Below are positions 40,678 through 49,388 of a stretch of 64,000 nucleotides of DNA, piece after piece; position 1 is the first letter of the stretch, and each line of letters starts with the position of its first letter. The stretch is from NCBI GenBank assembly GCA_033813635.1, contig JAPXRI010000012.1, positions 1 to 64,000 on the forward strand. Reading direction: 5' to 3'. The notes beneath the pieces were generated by a model that saw only the letters and a list, made by a program, of their open reading frames with translations, was not told the DNA's origin and ran no database searches. The DNA is from JAPXRI01 sp033813635 (GTDB taxonomy: Bacteria > Bacillota > Clostridia > Oscillospirales > QAMX01). The position numbers and the translations under genes are program-made.

Positions 40678-41619
40678 TCAGCCGAGATGCTCCGCGATAA
40701 AGCTTCCAACTTCGCTCCACGCCGCGCGGGACTCCGGAAAATAGCTCCCGTAGAGCTGGAAATCGTGGAACATGCCGCGGTATACGGTGAGCCTGGCGTC
40801 AACGCCGGCTGCGAGGGCTTTTCTAAAGATCATTTCGGAATCGGACAGCAGTATTTCGCATGAACCGGCCTGCAGCAGAATCGGCGGAAAGCCGGTGAAA
40901 TCGGCGTAGACCGGGGAGAGATATCTGTCGTGGAGCTCCGTGTTTCCGGCGTAGATCGTTGTCAGGCCTCCGCATCTGCCGGTTTTGTCACGGCTCCGGC
41001 TGCCGAAGGTGGGGTCGTTTTTTAAGTTATGCTTATACGAGCTCCCCTCTCCGGCGAGGTCCGCCCACGGAGACATGCATACCACCGCGCGCGGAAGGGC
41101 ACAGCCCTCGTCCCGCAGGCTTTCGGTCAGGGCGAGGGCGAGGTTGCCGCCGGCGCTGTCGCCGGCGACGGCGATATTTTCGGGTCTAAAGCCCCGTGCG
41201 AGCAGAAAATCCCAGGCGTTTCGCGCGTCGTCGAGCGCGGCGGGGTGGACATAGTCCGGCGCGGTCCGGTAATCCACCGTCAAAACCGAAGCGCCGCAGA
41301 GGCGGGCGTATTTCAGCGCGGAATTTCGGAAAATGTTTGTCATACCGACGACAAAGGAGCCCCCGTGGAGATGGAGAATTACCTTTCCCGGGTTGCCGCC
41401 GGGAGAGAGCAGTTCGGCGGAGCAGTTTTCAAGCGGGAACCTCTCAAGCTCAAAGCCTGGCAGGGCGGTCCACTTTGAATTCTTTTTCGTGAAATTGTTC
41501 ATTAGGCGGAGCATTCTTTCGCCCCTGGCGAAAGGGAGACTCAGCGCCAGCCTGACGGTTTCGCGGGTGAGCCGGCCCGTAAACGACGCGCGCGCCTCGT
41601 TTTGATCCTTTTTCTTCAT
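40678..41619 (-). CDS. Alpha/beta hydrolase, hormone-sensitive-lipase family
   Basis: A 313-residue esterase. The oxyanion motif HGGSF is near residue 104, the nucleophile elbow GDSAGGNLAL near 167, and the acid and His are in QAGSCEILLSD and FHDF near the C-terminus, completing the triad. No signal peptide is visible, so it is cytoplasmic. The family deacylates short-chain esters; acetyl-sugar deacetylation would fit the carbohydrate neighbours, which is inference. It starts at ATG 41619 after GGCGG and has its own promoter. Confidence 0.9.
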   Translation of the reverse strand: MKKKDQNEARASFTGRLTRETVRLALSLPFARGERMLRLMNNFTKKNSKWTALPGFELERFPLENCSAELLSPGGNPGKVILHLHGGSFVVGMTNIFRNSALKYARLCGASVLTVDYRTAPDYVHPAALDDARNAWDFLLARGFRPENIAVAGDSAGGNLALALTESLRDEGCALPRAVVCMSPWADLAGEGSSYKHNLKNDPTFGSRSRDKTGRCGGLTTIYAGNTELHDRYLSPVYADFTGFPPILLQAGSCEILLSDSEMIFRKALAAGVDARLTVYRGMFHDFQLYGSYFPESRAAWSEVGSFIAEHLG

Positions 41620-41642
41620 TTTTTTTACCGCCGTTTTCTTTT

Positions 41643-41671
41643 ATTCTACATTGTATTCTGGAATTTAGCAA
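41643..41671 (-). promoter_or_regulatory. Promoter of the esterase gene
   Basis: TTGCTA (41666-41671) and TAGAAT (41643-41648), 17-base spacer, on the minus strand. Confidence 0.65.
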
Positions 41672-41722
41672 GCGCGTTTAAGCCGCGGCGCGGCCGGATT
41701 GTGTAGACTTAACTTTCACAGT

Positions 41723-41751
41723 TGATTTTCGCTTATATATATAGTAAAATA
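41723..41751 (+). promoter_or_regulatory. Promoter of recA
   Basis: TTGATT (41723-41728) and TAAAAT (41746-41751) with a 17-base spacer. No Bacillus-type LexA box (GAAC-N4-GTTC) is visible around it. Confidence 0.75.
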
Positions 41752-41795
41752 ATATATATTGTACCAGCTTAATATCTGAAAGGGGCGGCATATCA

Positions 41796-42857
41796 ATGGA
41801 AAAAAAGAAAGCGCTTGAGACCGCGCTGGCTCAGCTTGAGAAGTCTTTCGGCAAGGGAACCGTTATGCGTCTGGGCGACAACGCGGCCATGAATGTCGCA
41901 GCAATCCCTACGGGCTCACTTTCGCTCGATCTTGCTCTGGGAATCGGAGGCGTTCCGAGAGGCAGAATCATTGAGATATACGGGCCGGAATCCTCCGGCA
42001 AAACAACGGTCGCGCTGCATATCATCGCAGAGGCGCAGAAGCTAGGCGGCGAGGCGGCTTTTATCGACGCGGAGCACGCGCTTGACCCGGAATACGCGCG
42101 GAGGCTCGGCGTCGATGTGGACAACCTGCTGGTTTCCCAGCCTGATTACGGCGAGCAGGCGCTCTCGATCGCCGAAGCGCTCGTCAACAGCGGCGCCCTC
42201 GACGTGATTGTCGTCGACTCGGTGGCCGCGCTCACGCCCAAGGCCGAGATTGACGGGAACATGGGCGATGCCTACGTCGGCGTGCTCGCGCGCCAGATGT
42301 CCCAGGCGATGAGAAAGCTCGCCGCGCCGATCTCAAGGTCGAACACGGTGGCGATTTTCATCAACCAGCTCCGTGAAAAAATCGGCGTAATGTACGGTAA
42401 CCCCGAGGTCACCACCGGCGGAAGAGCGTTGAAGTTCTACTCCAGCGTCCGGCTGGACGTCAGGAAAGTAGAGACGCTTAAGGCGGGCGGCGATATCATC
42501 GGCTCCCGCGTCAAGGTTAAGGTCGCGAAAAATAAGGTGGCTCCGCCGTTTAAAGAGGCCGAGTTCGATCTGATGTTCGGCACAGGGATCTCCAGACAGG
42601 GCGAGCTGGTCGACATGGGCGTCAAGCTCGGGCTTGTCACAAAGAGCGGCTCCTGGTTCAACATAGGCGAGACAAGGCTCGGACAGGGCAGGGACAACGC
42701 CAAAGAGTTTTTAAAGAACAATAAGGAAATAGCCGACAAGCTCGAAGCCGATATCAAGGAAAAAATCAAGGCGGGCGGGGCGCCTCTCAACGATACCGCG
42801 AAGCCCTCCGCGGCGAAAGCCAGCGAGCCTGTGCTCGTTGAGGATTTTGAGGAGTAA
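41796..42857 (+). CDS. recA: Recombinase RecA
   Basis: DNA strand-exchange ATPase and SOS coprotease, 353 residues. Walker A GPESSGKTT is near 65, Walker B VIVVDSVAAL near 140, the L1 loop region MGDAYVGVLARQMSQAMRKL follows, and L2 lies between INQLREKIGVMYGNPEVTTGG and the next strand. The C-terminal tail is acidic (LVEDFEE). ATG 41796 follows AAGGGG. It is followed at two bases by recX, the usual pair. Confidence 0.98.
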   Translation: MEKKKALETALAQLEKSFGKGTVMRLGDNAAMNVAAIPTGSLSLDLALGIGGVPRGRIIEIYGPESSGKTTVALHIIAEAQKLGGEAAFIDAEHALDPEYARRLGVDVDNLLVSQPDYGEQALSIAEALVNSGALDVIVVDSVAALTPKAEIDGNMGDAYVGVLARQMSQAMRKLAAPISRSNTVAIFINQLREKIGVMYGNPEVTTGGRALKFYSSVRLDVRKVETLKAGGDIIGSRVKVKVAKNKVAPPFKEAEFDLMFGTGISRQGELVDMGVKLGLVTKSGSWFNIGETRLGQGRDNAKEFLKNNKEIADKLEADIKEKIKAGGAPLNDTAKPSAAKASEPVLVEDFEE

Positions 42858-42859
42858 TT

Positions 42860-43486
42860 TTGGAAGGCGCAATCATCGAGTCCGTCTCCGTTTCAAAGAG
42901 GGGCGGAAGGCTTTTGCTAAAGCTCAGCGACGGGCGGATTCTGCGTGTCGATAAAAAAGCAACGCTCGGCTGCGCGGTTACCGAGGGGATGTGGCTTTCT
43001 GAAGAGCAGATCGCGGAGCTCTCAAAGCACAGCGGGCTTTCCGCCGACGAGAGCGCGGCGATAATCCTCGCGAGAAGGCAGTACTCCGTCAGCGAACTAT
43101 CAAAAAAGCTGGAGGAAAAAGGCTATACCGAGGATGAAATCGCCTCCGCCGTGGAAAAATTGAAGAGCGGCGGTTTTCTGGACGACGAGAGCTACGCTCT
43201 CGAGGTCGTTTCGTACGTTTCGTCAAGGCTTTTATCCCGCAGAGCGGCGATGGCCGAGCTCTTCAAGCGCGGCGTCGACCGGGAGACCGCCAATAGCGCG
43301 GTCGGGCGGATGCCCTCGGACACCGATACGGCGGTTTTACTGATAAAGCGAAAGTTCGGCCCCGGCGCGGCGGAGAGCCGCGAGTCGAGAGCTAAGATTT
43401 ATACATATCTCCGGGGAAAAGGCTTTTCAAGCGGGGATATTTCGGACGCGCTGTACCGCATCTCAAGCGGCGAGGCGGATATCTGA
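42860..43486 (+). CDS. recX: Regulatory protein RecX
   Basis: Modulator of RecA filaments, 208 residues. It is built of three-helix repeats typical of RecX: ILARRQYSVSELSKKLEEKGY, then the second repeat with GGFLDDESYALEVVSYVSSR and a third ending in YLRGKGFSSGDISDAL. TTG 42860 is used as start, with GAGGAG five bases upstream inside the recA end, so the two are coupled. An extended N-terminus of about 60 residues before the repeats is usual in Gram-positives. Confidence 0.93.
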   Translation: MEGAIIESVSVSKRGGRLLLKLSDGRILRVDKKATLGCAVTEGMWLSEEQIAELSKHSGLSADESAAIILARRQYSVSELSKKLEEKGYTEDEIASAVEKLKSGGFLDDESYALEVVSYVSSRLLSRRAAMAELFKRGVDRETANSAVGRMPSDTDTAVLLIKRKFGPGAAESRESRAKIYTYLRGKGFSSGDISDALYRISSGEADI

Positions 43487-43573
43487 CTATTTTTTTGTGA
43501 AAACAGCGTGATAATTGCTTTACACGCGGAAATCAATGTGCCGCAGGAGCGGCGGAACGGAGACTGTTTTTTT

Positions 43574-44908
43574 ATGGCGGAAAAAATTGGCCTTGTTTCA
43601 CTCGGGTGCTCGAAAAACCTCGTGGACAGCGAGCAAATGCTCTACCTGTTGGACGAGGCCGGATTTGAGCTGACGACGGATCTGGACGAGGCCGACGGCG
43701 TTATCGTCAACACCTGCGGTTTTATCGATGAGGCCAAGCAGGAAGCGATTGACAATATCTTAGAGCTCTGCGAAATCAAAAACGAAAAGGACAGCCGCCT
43801 GCGCGCAGTCATTGTGACGGGCTGCCTGCCCGAACGCTACCGGGAAGAAATCTACACGGAAATCCCCGAGGTGGACGCGGTCCTCGGCTGCAGCGCCCTC
43901 AGCGAGATCGTCGCCGCAGTCCGGGGCGCTCTCGACGGGACAAAGCCGATGCTCTTCGGAGAGAAGAACGCGCCGGCTACGGAGATCGGGCGCGTCCCGA
44001 CAACGCCGCCGTTTTACGCCTACGTTAAGATCAGCGAGGGCTGCAACAACGACTGCGCCTACTGCACGATACCGTCGATCCGGGGAACGCTTAGGAGCCG
44101 AAAGGAAGAGGATATTGTCTCGGAGTGCCGCGCACTCGCGGAGGGCGGAGCGAAAGAGCTCTTAATCATCGCCCAGGACATCACGAAATACGGGCTCGAC
44201 CTGTACGGCGAGCCGAGGCTTGTCCCGCTTCTGAAAAAGCTGTGCGAAATCGACGGCGTCTCATGGATCAGGCTGCACTACGCCAACCCGGACGGCGTGA
44301 CGGACGAGTTTTTGGAGCTTATCGCCTCCGAGGAGAAAATTTTAAAATATCTCGACATCCCGATTCAGCATATCAGCGATAGTGTTTTGCGTAAAATGAA
44401 CAGGCACTACGACGGCGCGTTTGTCAGGGAGCTCTTTAAGAAGATAAGGAAAAAATTGCCGGACGCGGTCATCAGGACCTCGATCATCGTCGGACACCCG
44501 GGCGAGGGGGAACAGGAATTCTCCGAGCTCTGCGAGTTTCTCCGCGAGACGGAGATTGAGCGGGCCGGCGTATTCACGTTTTCACCGCAGGAGAACACAC
44601 CATCGGCGGCGATGGAGGGTGCGGTCCCGGACGAGATAAAAGCCGAGAGGGCCGATAAGGTGCGCGAAATACAGTACGACATTATGGACCGATATGGGAG
44701 AAAACAGATCGGCAAAACAATTACTCTTTTATGCGAGGACTTCGATCGGATCGCGGAGATTTGGTACGGGAGAAGCGCTGCCGACTCGCCGGATGTGGAC
44801 GGCAAGGTGTTTTTCCGCGCGGAATCCGGTAAAGTAAAGCCGGGGGACTTCGTCGACGTTAAAATCGACGAGCTGGTGGACGGCGATCTGCTCGGGCACG
44901 CGCTCTGA
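43574..44908 (+). CDS. rimO: Ribosomal protein S12 methylthiotransferase RimO
   Basis: Radical-SAM enzyme that adds a methylthio group to an aspartate of ribosomal protein S12. The N-terminal UPF0004 domain has cysteines in SLGCSKNLVD, NTCGF and TGCLP. The radical-SAM cluster motif CNNDCAYC is near residue 152. DIPIQHISDSVLRKMNR and a C-terminal TRAM domain follow. SLGCSKN distinguishes RimO from MiaB. At 444 residues from ATG 43574 it is of normal size; the upstream in-frame GTG 43508 would add 22 atypical residues. Confidence 0.96.
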   Translation: MAEKIGLVSLGCSKNLVDSEQMLYLLDEAGFELTTDLDEADGVIVNTCGFIDEAKQEAIDNILELCEIKNEKDSRLRAVIVTGCLPERYREEIYTEIPEVDAVLGCSALSEIVAAVRGALDGTKPMLFGEKNAPATEIGRVPTTPPFYAYVKISEGCNNDCAYCTIPSIRGTLRSRKEEDIVSECRALAEGGAKELLIIAQDITKYGLDLYGEPRLVPLLKKLCEIDGVSWIRLHYANPDGVTDEFLELIASEEKILKYLDIPIQHISDSVLRKMNRHYDGAFVRELFKKIRKKLPDAVIRTSIIVGHPGEGEQEFSELCEFLRETEIERAGVFTFSPQENTPSAAMEGAVPDEIKAERADKVREIQYDIMDRYGRKQIGKTITLLCEDFDRIAEIWYGRSAADSPDVDGKVFFRAESGKVKPGDFVDVKIDELVDGDLLGHAL

Positions 44909-44948
44909 TATATCAAATCTTGGGCTTTTTATCAAATGGGGGATAGTC

Positions 44949-45512
44949 ATGACGGCGGCAAACATCATAACGGTCGTACGCCTCGCGCTGATACCGTTTT
45001 TTGTGTATTTCGCAATGGGCGACAGCAAGCTCTCTCTTTTCATCGCGGCCCTGATTTTCGCGATTGCTTCAATAACGGACAAGCTCGACGGGTACATAGC
45101 CAAAAAATATAACCAGATAACGGATCTTGGCAAGATCATGGACCCGCTCGCTGATAAGCTGCTTGTGTTTTCGGCGCTTGTTATCTTTGTGAGCGATGGA
45201 CTGATGAACCCGATCGCCCTTTTGCTGATTCTCGCGAGGGAGCTGACGATTACGTCGATCCGCGTCGTTGTGGCCTCCGGCGGCAAGGTCGTCGGAGCAG
45301 CGTTTTCCGGCAAGCTGAAAACAGCCGTTTCGATCGCCGCGATTCTGATTATTCTCGTTCTGCCGCTGCTGCCGGTTATCAGGATTGACCTTCTGCTGCC
45401 CCATAACGCGCTTATTTCGAACGTTCTCTGCTGGATTACCGCGGCGGTCACCGTGATCTCCGGAATCGACTACTGTATGCACAGTCTGTCGCTCAAGGGA
45501 ATAAAGAAATAA
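44949..45512 (+). CDS. pgsA: CDP-diacylglycerol-glycerol-3-phosphate 3-phosphatidyltransferase
   Basis: Membrane enzyme of phosphatidylglycerol synthesis, 187 residues with about five helices. The CDP-alcohol phosphotransferase motif is present: D-G-x2-A-K-x8-G-x3-D-x3-D in LDGYIAKKYNQITDLGK followed by IMDPLAD. A Lys stands where Arg is common, as in other Gram-positive PgsA proteins. ATG 44949 follows GGGGGA. The run rimO-pgsA is a common Firmicute gene order. Confidence 0.95.
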   Translation: MTAANIITVVRLALIPFFVYFAMGDSKLSLFIAALIFAIASITDKLDGYIAKKYNQITDLGKIMDPLADKLLVFSALVIFVSDGLMNPIALLLILARELTITSIRVVVASGGKVVGAAFSGKLKTAVSIAAILIILVLPLLPVIRIDLLLPHNALISNVLCWITAAVTVISGIDYCMHSLSLKGIKK

Positions 45513-45550
45513 TAAATAAGTCTTACGATTTAACGAGGGGTTAGTTTTTT

Positions 45551-46957
45551 ATGTCTCAGATCAAGCTTTACAATACCTTGACAAGGCAGAAAGAGGTGTT
45601 TAAGCCCCAGGGAGATACCGCGCTGATCTACGGGTGCGGCCCTACGGTTTACAACCTTTTCCATATAGGCAACGCGCGCATGTTCGTCGTTTTTGACGTG
45701 CTCCGCCGCTATCTCGAATACCGGGGGATAAAGGTGAAATACGTCCAGAATTTTACCGACGTCGACGATAAGATCATTAAAAAAGCCAACGAGGAGGGGA
45801 AAACCTCTTCGGAAATCGCCGAGCGCTACATCGCGGAGTATTTCAAAGACGCGGACGCGCTGAACATACGCAGGGCGGACGTTCATCCCCGCGCAACGGA
45901 GAACATCCGGCAGATGATCGAGCTTATAGAAACGCTGATAGAAAAAGGGCATGCCTACGCCGTCGGCGGAGACGTCTACTTCAGGACGAGAAGCTTTCCC
46001 GAGTACGGGAAGCTTTCGCACCAGTCGATCGACGACCTGGAGTCCGGCGCGAGGATTGATGTGGACGAGCGCAAGGAGGATCCGCTGGATTTTGCGCTGT
46101 GGAAAGCCGCGAAGCCCGGCGAGCCGAGCTGGCAGTCGCCCTGGGGCGAGGGCAGGCCGGGCTGGCACATCGAGTGCTCGGTGATGGCGAGCACCTACCT
46201 CGGGAAAACGATCGATATCCACGGCGGCGGACAGGACCTTGCATTTCCGCACCATGAAAACGAGATAGCGCAGAGCGAGGCGGCGAACGGCTGCGCGTTT
46301 TCGCGCTTCTGGCTGCACAACGGGTATATCAACGTCGACAACAAAAAGATGTCGAAATCCCTTGGCAATTTCTTTATGACCCGGGATGCGGCGGAGGTTT
46401 ACGGGTATGAGGCGATACGTTTCTTCATTGTGTCGGCGCACTACAGAAGCCCGATAAACTATACCCCCGAGGTGATGAAAGCCGCGAAGGCCTCGATTGA
46501 GCGGATCAAGATCTGCCGCGAGAACATAAACTTTCTGATGAAGTCCGGGCTCCCGGAGGAAAATCCGGAGGACTGCGCCATGATATCGGAGCTTCGCGGT
46601 TTCAGGGAGCGCTTTATCGAAGTAATGGACGACGACCTGAACACCGCGGACGGCGTGGCGGTAATATTTGACCTCGTAAGAAAGATCAACACGCTGTGCG
46701 CCCAGGGAGAGCCCCCCTCTAAAAGGTTTTTGAAAGCTGCCGGGGACCTGCTCGACGAGCTATGCGGAGTTCTCGGCATCAGGACAACCGCGGATAACGG
46801 CAGGGAAGACGAGGAAATAAAAGCCCTTGTGGAGAAGCGGAACGCGGCGAGAAAAGCCCGCGACTTCAAGACGGCGGACGAGATACGCGACCGGCTAAAG
46901 GCGATGGGCATAACCCTCGAGGACACGCCCTCCGGCGTGAAGATCGTTAGAAAATAA
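45551..46957 (+). CDS. cysS: Cysteinyl-tRNA synthetase
   Basis: Class I aminoacyl-tRNA synthetase, 468 residues. The HIGH motif is NLFHIGNAR (near 35) and KMSKS is NKKMSKSLGN (near 268). The zinc ligands are in YGCGPTVY, IECSVM and the GGGQDLAFPHHENEIAQSEA region. ATG 45551 follows GAGGGG. No T-box leader is visible in the 38-base gap from pgsA, so it is probably transcribed with pgsA. Confidence 0.98.
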   Translation: MSQIKLYNTLTRQKEVFKPQGDTALIYGCGPTVYNLFHIGNARMFVVFDVLRRYLEYRGIKVKYVQNFTDVDDKIIKKANEEGKTSSEIAERYIAEYFKDADALNIRRADVHPRATENIRQMIELIETLIEKGHAYAVGGDVYFRTRSFPEYGKLSHQSIDDLESGARIDVDERKEDPLDFALWKAAKPGEPSWQSPWGEGRPGWHIECSVMASTYLGKTIDIHGGGQDLAFPHHENEIAQSEAANGCAFSRFWLHNGYINVDNKKMSKSLGNFFMTRDAAEVYGYEAIRFFIVSAHYRSPINYTPEVMKAAKASIERIKICRENINFLMKSGLPEENPEDCAMISELRGFRERFIEVMDDDLNTADGVAVIFDLVRKINTLCAQGEPPSKRFLKAAGDLLDELCGVLGIRTTADNGREDEEIKALVEKRNAARKARDFKTADEIRDRLKAMGITLEDTPSGVKIVRK

Positions 46958-46961
46958 AAAG

Positions 46962-46995
46962 AACGGGAAGCGGTTCAAAACCGCTTCCCGTTTAC
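46962..46995. terminator. Bidirectional terminator, cysS and YitT genes
   Basis: A perfect 14-bp stem AACGGGAAGCGGTT with its complement (46962-46975 and 46979-46992) and a 3-base loop. TTTACCTTTT follows on the plus strand and CTTTTTATTTTC on the minus strand. Confidence 0.92.
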
Positions 46996-46998
46996 CTT

Positions 46999-47886
46999 TT
47001 ACATGTCCAGCCGCTTGAAGCCCTCGCCCATGACCTCCTTGGCCTCGCTCACGATCACGAATGCGCCGGGGTCGTTGAGCTTGACGATTCTTTTAAGGCG
47101 GGAGAGCTGTCTGCGCCCGATCGCGCAGATCAACACGTTCTGCGGGGCGCCGGTATAGCCGCCCCTGCCGTTCATAACCGTAAGGCCGCGGTCCAGATCT
47201 TGCATCAGCGCAAGCGACACGGGCTCCGGTTTTTGGGTCACAATGAAAACGAGAGAGGCTATGTTCGCACCATACAGCACGCTGTCGAGCGCGACGGAGG
47301 CGGCGTACATCGCGACAAAGGTGTAGAGCGCGGCGGAGATATCGCGGAAAATCGCGGCGCCGGTCAGGATAATAACCAGGTCGGTGATTAGGATGATGCG
47401 GCCGACGGAGATGCTCTCGACATGCTTGTTGAACAGTAGCGCGAGAATATCCGAACCGCCGGTGCTGCCGCCGACGGCGATTGACATCCCGAGCCCGACG
47501 CCGGCGATCGCGCCGCCGAGCGCGGCGGAAAGCAGGTGGTCGCTGTAAAGCGCGGGTATCTCTGGGATTATAAGGGAAAAAAAGTCGATGAGCAGAGAGG
47601 ATGACACGACGCCGACGATGGATAATATAAAAAACTCTCTGCCCATTTTTCTATAACCGAGAAAGAAAAGCGGTATATTCGTCACAATCATCACGACGCC
47701 GACGGGAATACTAAACAGCCGGTTCAGAATCAGGGCGATGCCGGTCGCGCCGCCGGACATCAGCTTGGCCGGGACATAGAAGCAGCTCACCGCGACGGCG
47801 TAGATCGCCGCGCCTAAGACGACGAGAAGGGCGTGCAGAAGGAGATTTTTAAGCCCGAATTTGCCCGAACGGAACTTGAGATTCAT
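46999..47886 (-). CDS. YitT-family membrane protein (DUF161/DUF2179)
   Basis: A 295-residue protein. Five or six hydrophobic helices form two YitT repeats (YVPAKLMSGGATGIALIL near 38; AVGGSTGGSDILALLFNKH near 155). A cytoplasmic DUF2179 domain of about 85 residues follows at the C-terminus (TVMNGRGGYTGAPQNVLICA). The function of the family is not established. The ATG at 47886 follows GGAGG; the upstream in-frame start at 47919 lies before that site and overlaps the opposite tRNA promoter. Confidence 0.92.
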   Translation of the reverse strand: MNLKFRSGKFGLKNLLLHALLVVLGAAIYAVAVSCFYVPAKLMSGGATGIALILNRLFSIPVGVVMIVTNIPLFFLGYRKMGREFFILSIVGVVSSSLLIDFFSLIIPEIPALYSDHLLSAALGGAIAGVGLGMSIAVGGSTGGSDILALLFNKHVESISVGRIILITDLVIILTGAAIFRDISAALYTFVAMYAASVALDSVLYGANIASLVFIVTQKPEPVSLALMQDLDRGLTVMNGRGGYTGAPQNVLICAIGRRQLSRLKRIVKLNDPGAFVIVSEAKEVMGEGFKRLDM

Positions 47887-47912
47887 TACCGGCTTCCTCC
47901 TTGAAATTAAGG

Positions 47913-47941
47913 TTGACAAAACGTCCGCTTTATATTAAAAT
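47913..47941 (+). promoter_or_regulatory. Promoter of tRNA-Arg and tadA
   Basis: TTGACA (47913-47918) and TAAAAT (47936-47941) with a 17-base spacer, about 27 bases before the mature tRNA 5' end. Confidence 0.9.
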
Positions 47942-47967
47942 AATACGGTACGATATTTTCATAATAT

Positions 47968-48044
47968 GCGCCCGTAGCTCAGCAGGATAGAGCGGCCGCC
48001 TCCTAAGCGGCAGGTCGTGCGTTCGAATCGCGTCGGGCGTGCCA
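47968..48044 (+). tRNA. tRNA-Arg (anticodon CCU)
   Basis: Full cloverleaf. The 7-bp acceptor stem GCGCCCG/CGGGCGT has one G-U pair. The D stem is GCTC/GAGC. The anticodon stem GCCGC/GCGGC carries loop CTCCTAA, anticodon CCT. The T loop is TTCGAAT, followed by discriminator G and an encoded CCA. It reads AGG codons. It is co-transcribed in the same direction as tadA. Confidence 0.96.
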
Positions 48045-48046
48045 GC

Positions 48047-48077
48047 GTGCCTTTTCGGTATGTTTCCGAAAAGGCAC
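48047..48077 (+). other. Perfect hairpin between tRNA-Arg and tadA
   Basis: A 12-bp stem GTGCCTTTTCGG / CCGAAAAGGCAC with a 7-base loop, starting two bases after the tRNA CCA. No T tract follows, so it is not a standard terminator. It may guide tRNA 3' processing or protect the tadA transcript. Confidence 0.7.
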
Positions 48078-48105
48078 AAATCTTATAGGAAAGGCGGCGA
48101 GACAT

Positions 48106-48567
48106 ATGGAAAAAGACGCGCATAGCGGTTATATGAGAGCGGCGCTGAAGTACGCCCGCCGCGCCGCAAAGCTCGGCGAGGTTCCCGTCGGCTGCGTGAT
48201 TGTCCGGAACGGAGAAATCGTATCCTACGGGTACAACAGGCGGGAACGGGATAAAAACGCGCTGCGCCACGCCGAAATAATAGCGGTGGACAGAGCCTGC
48301 CGCCGCCTCGGCGGGTGGCGGCTCTGGGAGTGCGAGATGTATGTCACACTGGAGCCCTGTCCGATGTGCGCCGGCGCGATACTCAACGCGCGCATCAGAA
48401 CCGTTTATTACGGCGCGTCGGATCCGAAGGCCGGGGCGCTCGGGAGCGTTTTCAACCTGTTTGAGCTGCCGCTGAACCATAGACCCGAAATCGTCCGGGG
48501 AGTTCTGGAAAACGAGTGTTCGACGCTTATAAAGGAATTTTTTATAAAGCTGAGGAATAAGGCTTAG
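48106..48567 (+). CDS. tadA: tRNA-specific adenosine deaminase TadA
   Basis: Zinc enzyme that makes inosine at position 34 of tRNA-Arg(ACG). It is 153 residues with the deaminase signatures RHAEIIAVDRAC (His and proton-shuttling Glu, near 51) and LEPCPMCAGAI (two zinc cysteines, near 81). LRNKA closes the C-terminal helix. ATG 48106 follows GGAAAGGCGG. The stop overlaps the stop of the convergent HAD gene by two to four bases. Confidence 0.95.
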   Translation: MEKDAHSGYMRAALKYARRAAKLGEVPVGCVIVRNGEIVSYGYNRRERDKNALRHAEIIAVDRACRRLGGWRLWECEMYVTLEPCPMCAGAILNARIRTVYYGASDPKAGALGSVFNLFELPLNHRPEIVRGVLENECSTLIKEFFIKLRNKA

Positions 48568-49388
48568 GAGTTTTCGAGGAGCCATTTTACTACGCCGTCC
48601 TCGGTGTTTCTGCCGATGATCTCGTCCGCGTAGGGCAGGAGCCCGGGTGCCGCGTTGCCTACGGCGAGACCTGTGTCCGCCTCCGCGAGCAGCTGTGCGT
48701 CGTTTATATTATCACCGAAAGCCACGATTTTATCTGCGCCGATCTTTTCTGCGAGTTTTCTGACCGCTTTTGCCTTCGATGTGCCTGCGGGATAGGACTC
48801 GAGCACCACAATACCGGGAAAATCCACCTCGTTGTACATGACTGTGTCAACGGAGGTTATTTTTTTATACCGGTCGAAAAACTCGGCGCACACCTCTCCG
48901 GGACCAAGCGCCGCAGCGCAGACGACGGTGCGGTTTTCCGCTTCGCCATAATCGGATACCCGTGTGAAAACCTTATAGGGGGAGCCGCTTCGCGAGGTTA
49001 TAAATGCGCGTGTAAACTCGCGCCCGTCGTCCCGGTAAAAGATGTTCAGCGCGCCGCCGGAGTAGGTGTAGAGAAAGGTTGCCGCCGGGTTTTGATTCGC
49101 CAGGGCAACCGTCTGCTCCGCCGCATCCCGCGGGAACACCGAGACATCATAAAAGCGCCTTTCCGAAATCGAAAACGAAACGGCGCCGTTCATCATAATG
49201 CAGGGCAGGCGAATATCGAGCCCGTCAAGGATGCGGGTCACGGTGGCCGGCGTCCTCGCGGTGGCAATGGTAAAATTAAGGCCTTTTTCCAGAAGCTCCG
49301 TCAGGACTTTGAAGGAATAAGTCGAAATCGCGGCTCCGGGCTGCAGCAGGGTTCCGTCAAGGTCCGCCGCGTATAAAATCTTAGACAT
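48564..49388 (-). CDS. HAD-superfamily hydrolase, Cof type (IIB)
   Basis: A 274-residue sugar- or nucleotide-phosphatase-like protein. Motif I AADLDGTLL is near residue 8, motif II TIATARTP near 40, and motifs III/IV are KAVRKLAEKIG and VAFGDNINDAQLL (near 215). The large C2 cap between motifs II and III marks the Cof group. Substrate unknown. It follows the small membrane protein gene without a gap, so it is the last gene of a J-domain/membrane/HAD unit. Confidence 0.92.
   Translation of the reverse strand: MSKILYAADLDGTLLQPGAAISTYSFKVLTELLEKGLNFTIATARTPATVTRILDGLDIRLPCIMMNGAVSFSISERRFYDVSVFPRDAAEQTVALANQNPAATFLYTYSGGALNIFYRDDGREFTRAFITSRSGSPYKVFTRVSDYGEAENRTVVCAAALGPGEVCAEFFDRYKKITSVDTVMYNEVDFPGIVVLESYPAGTSKAKAVRKLAEKIGADKIVAFGDNINDAQLLAEADTGLAVGNAAPGLLPYADEIIGRNTEDGVVKWLLENS

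Noticed and set aside
41640..41795. LexA box before recA
   Set aside because: No GAAC-N4-GTTC or close variant could be found in the gap.
48047..48077. Hairpin after tRNA-Arg as a terminator
   Set aside because: It is followed by AAATCTTATAGG rather than a T tract, and tadA directly downstream lacks another clear promoter.
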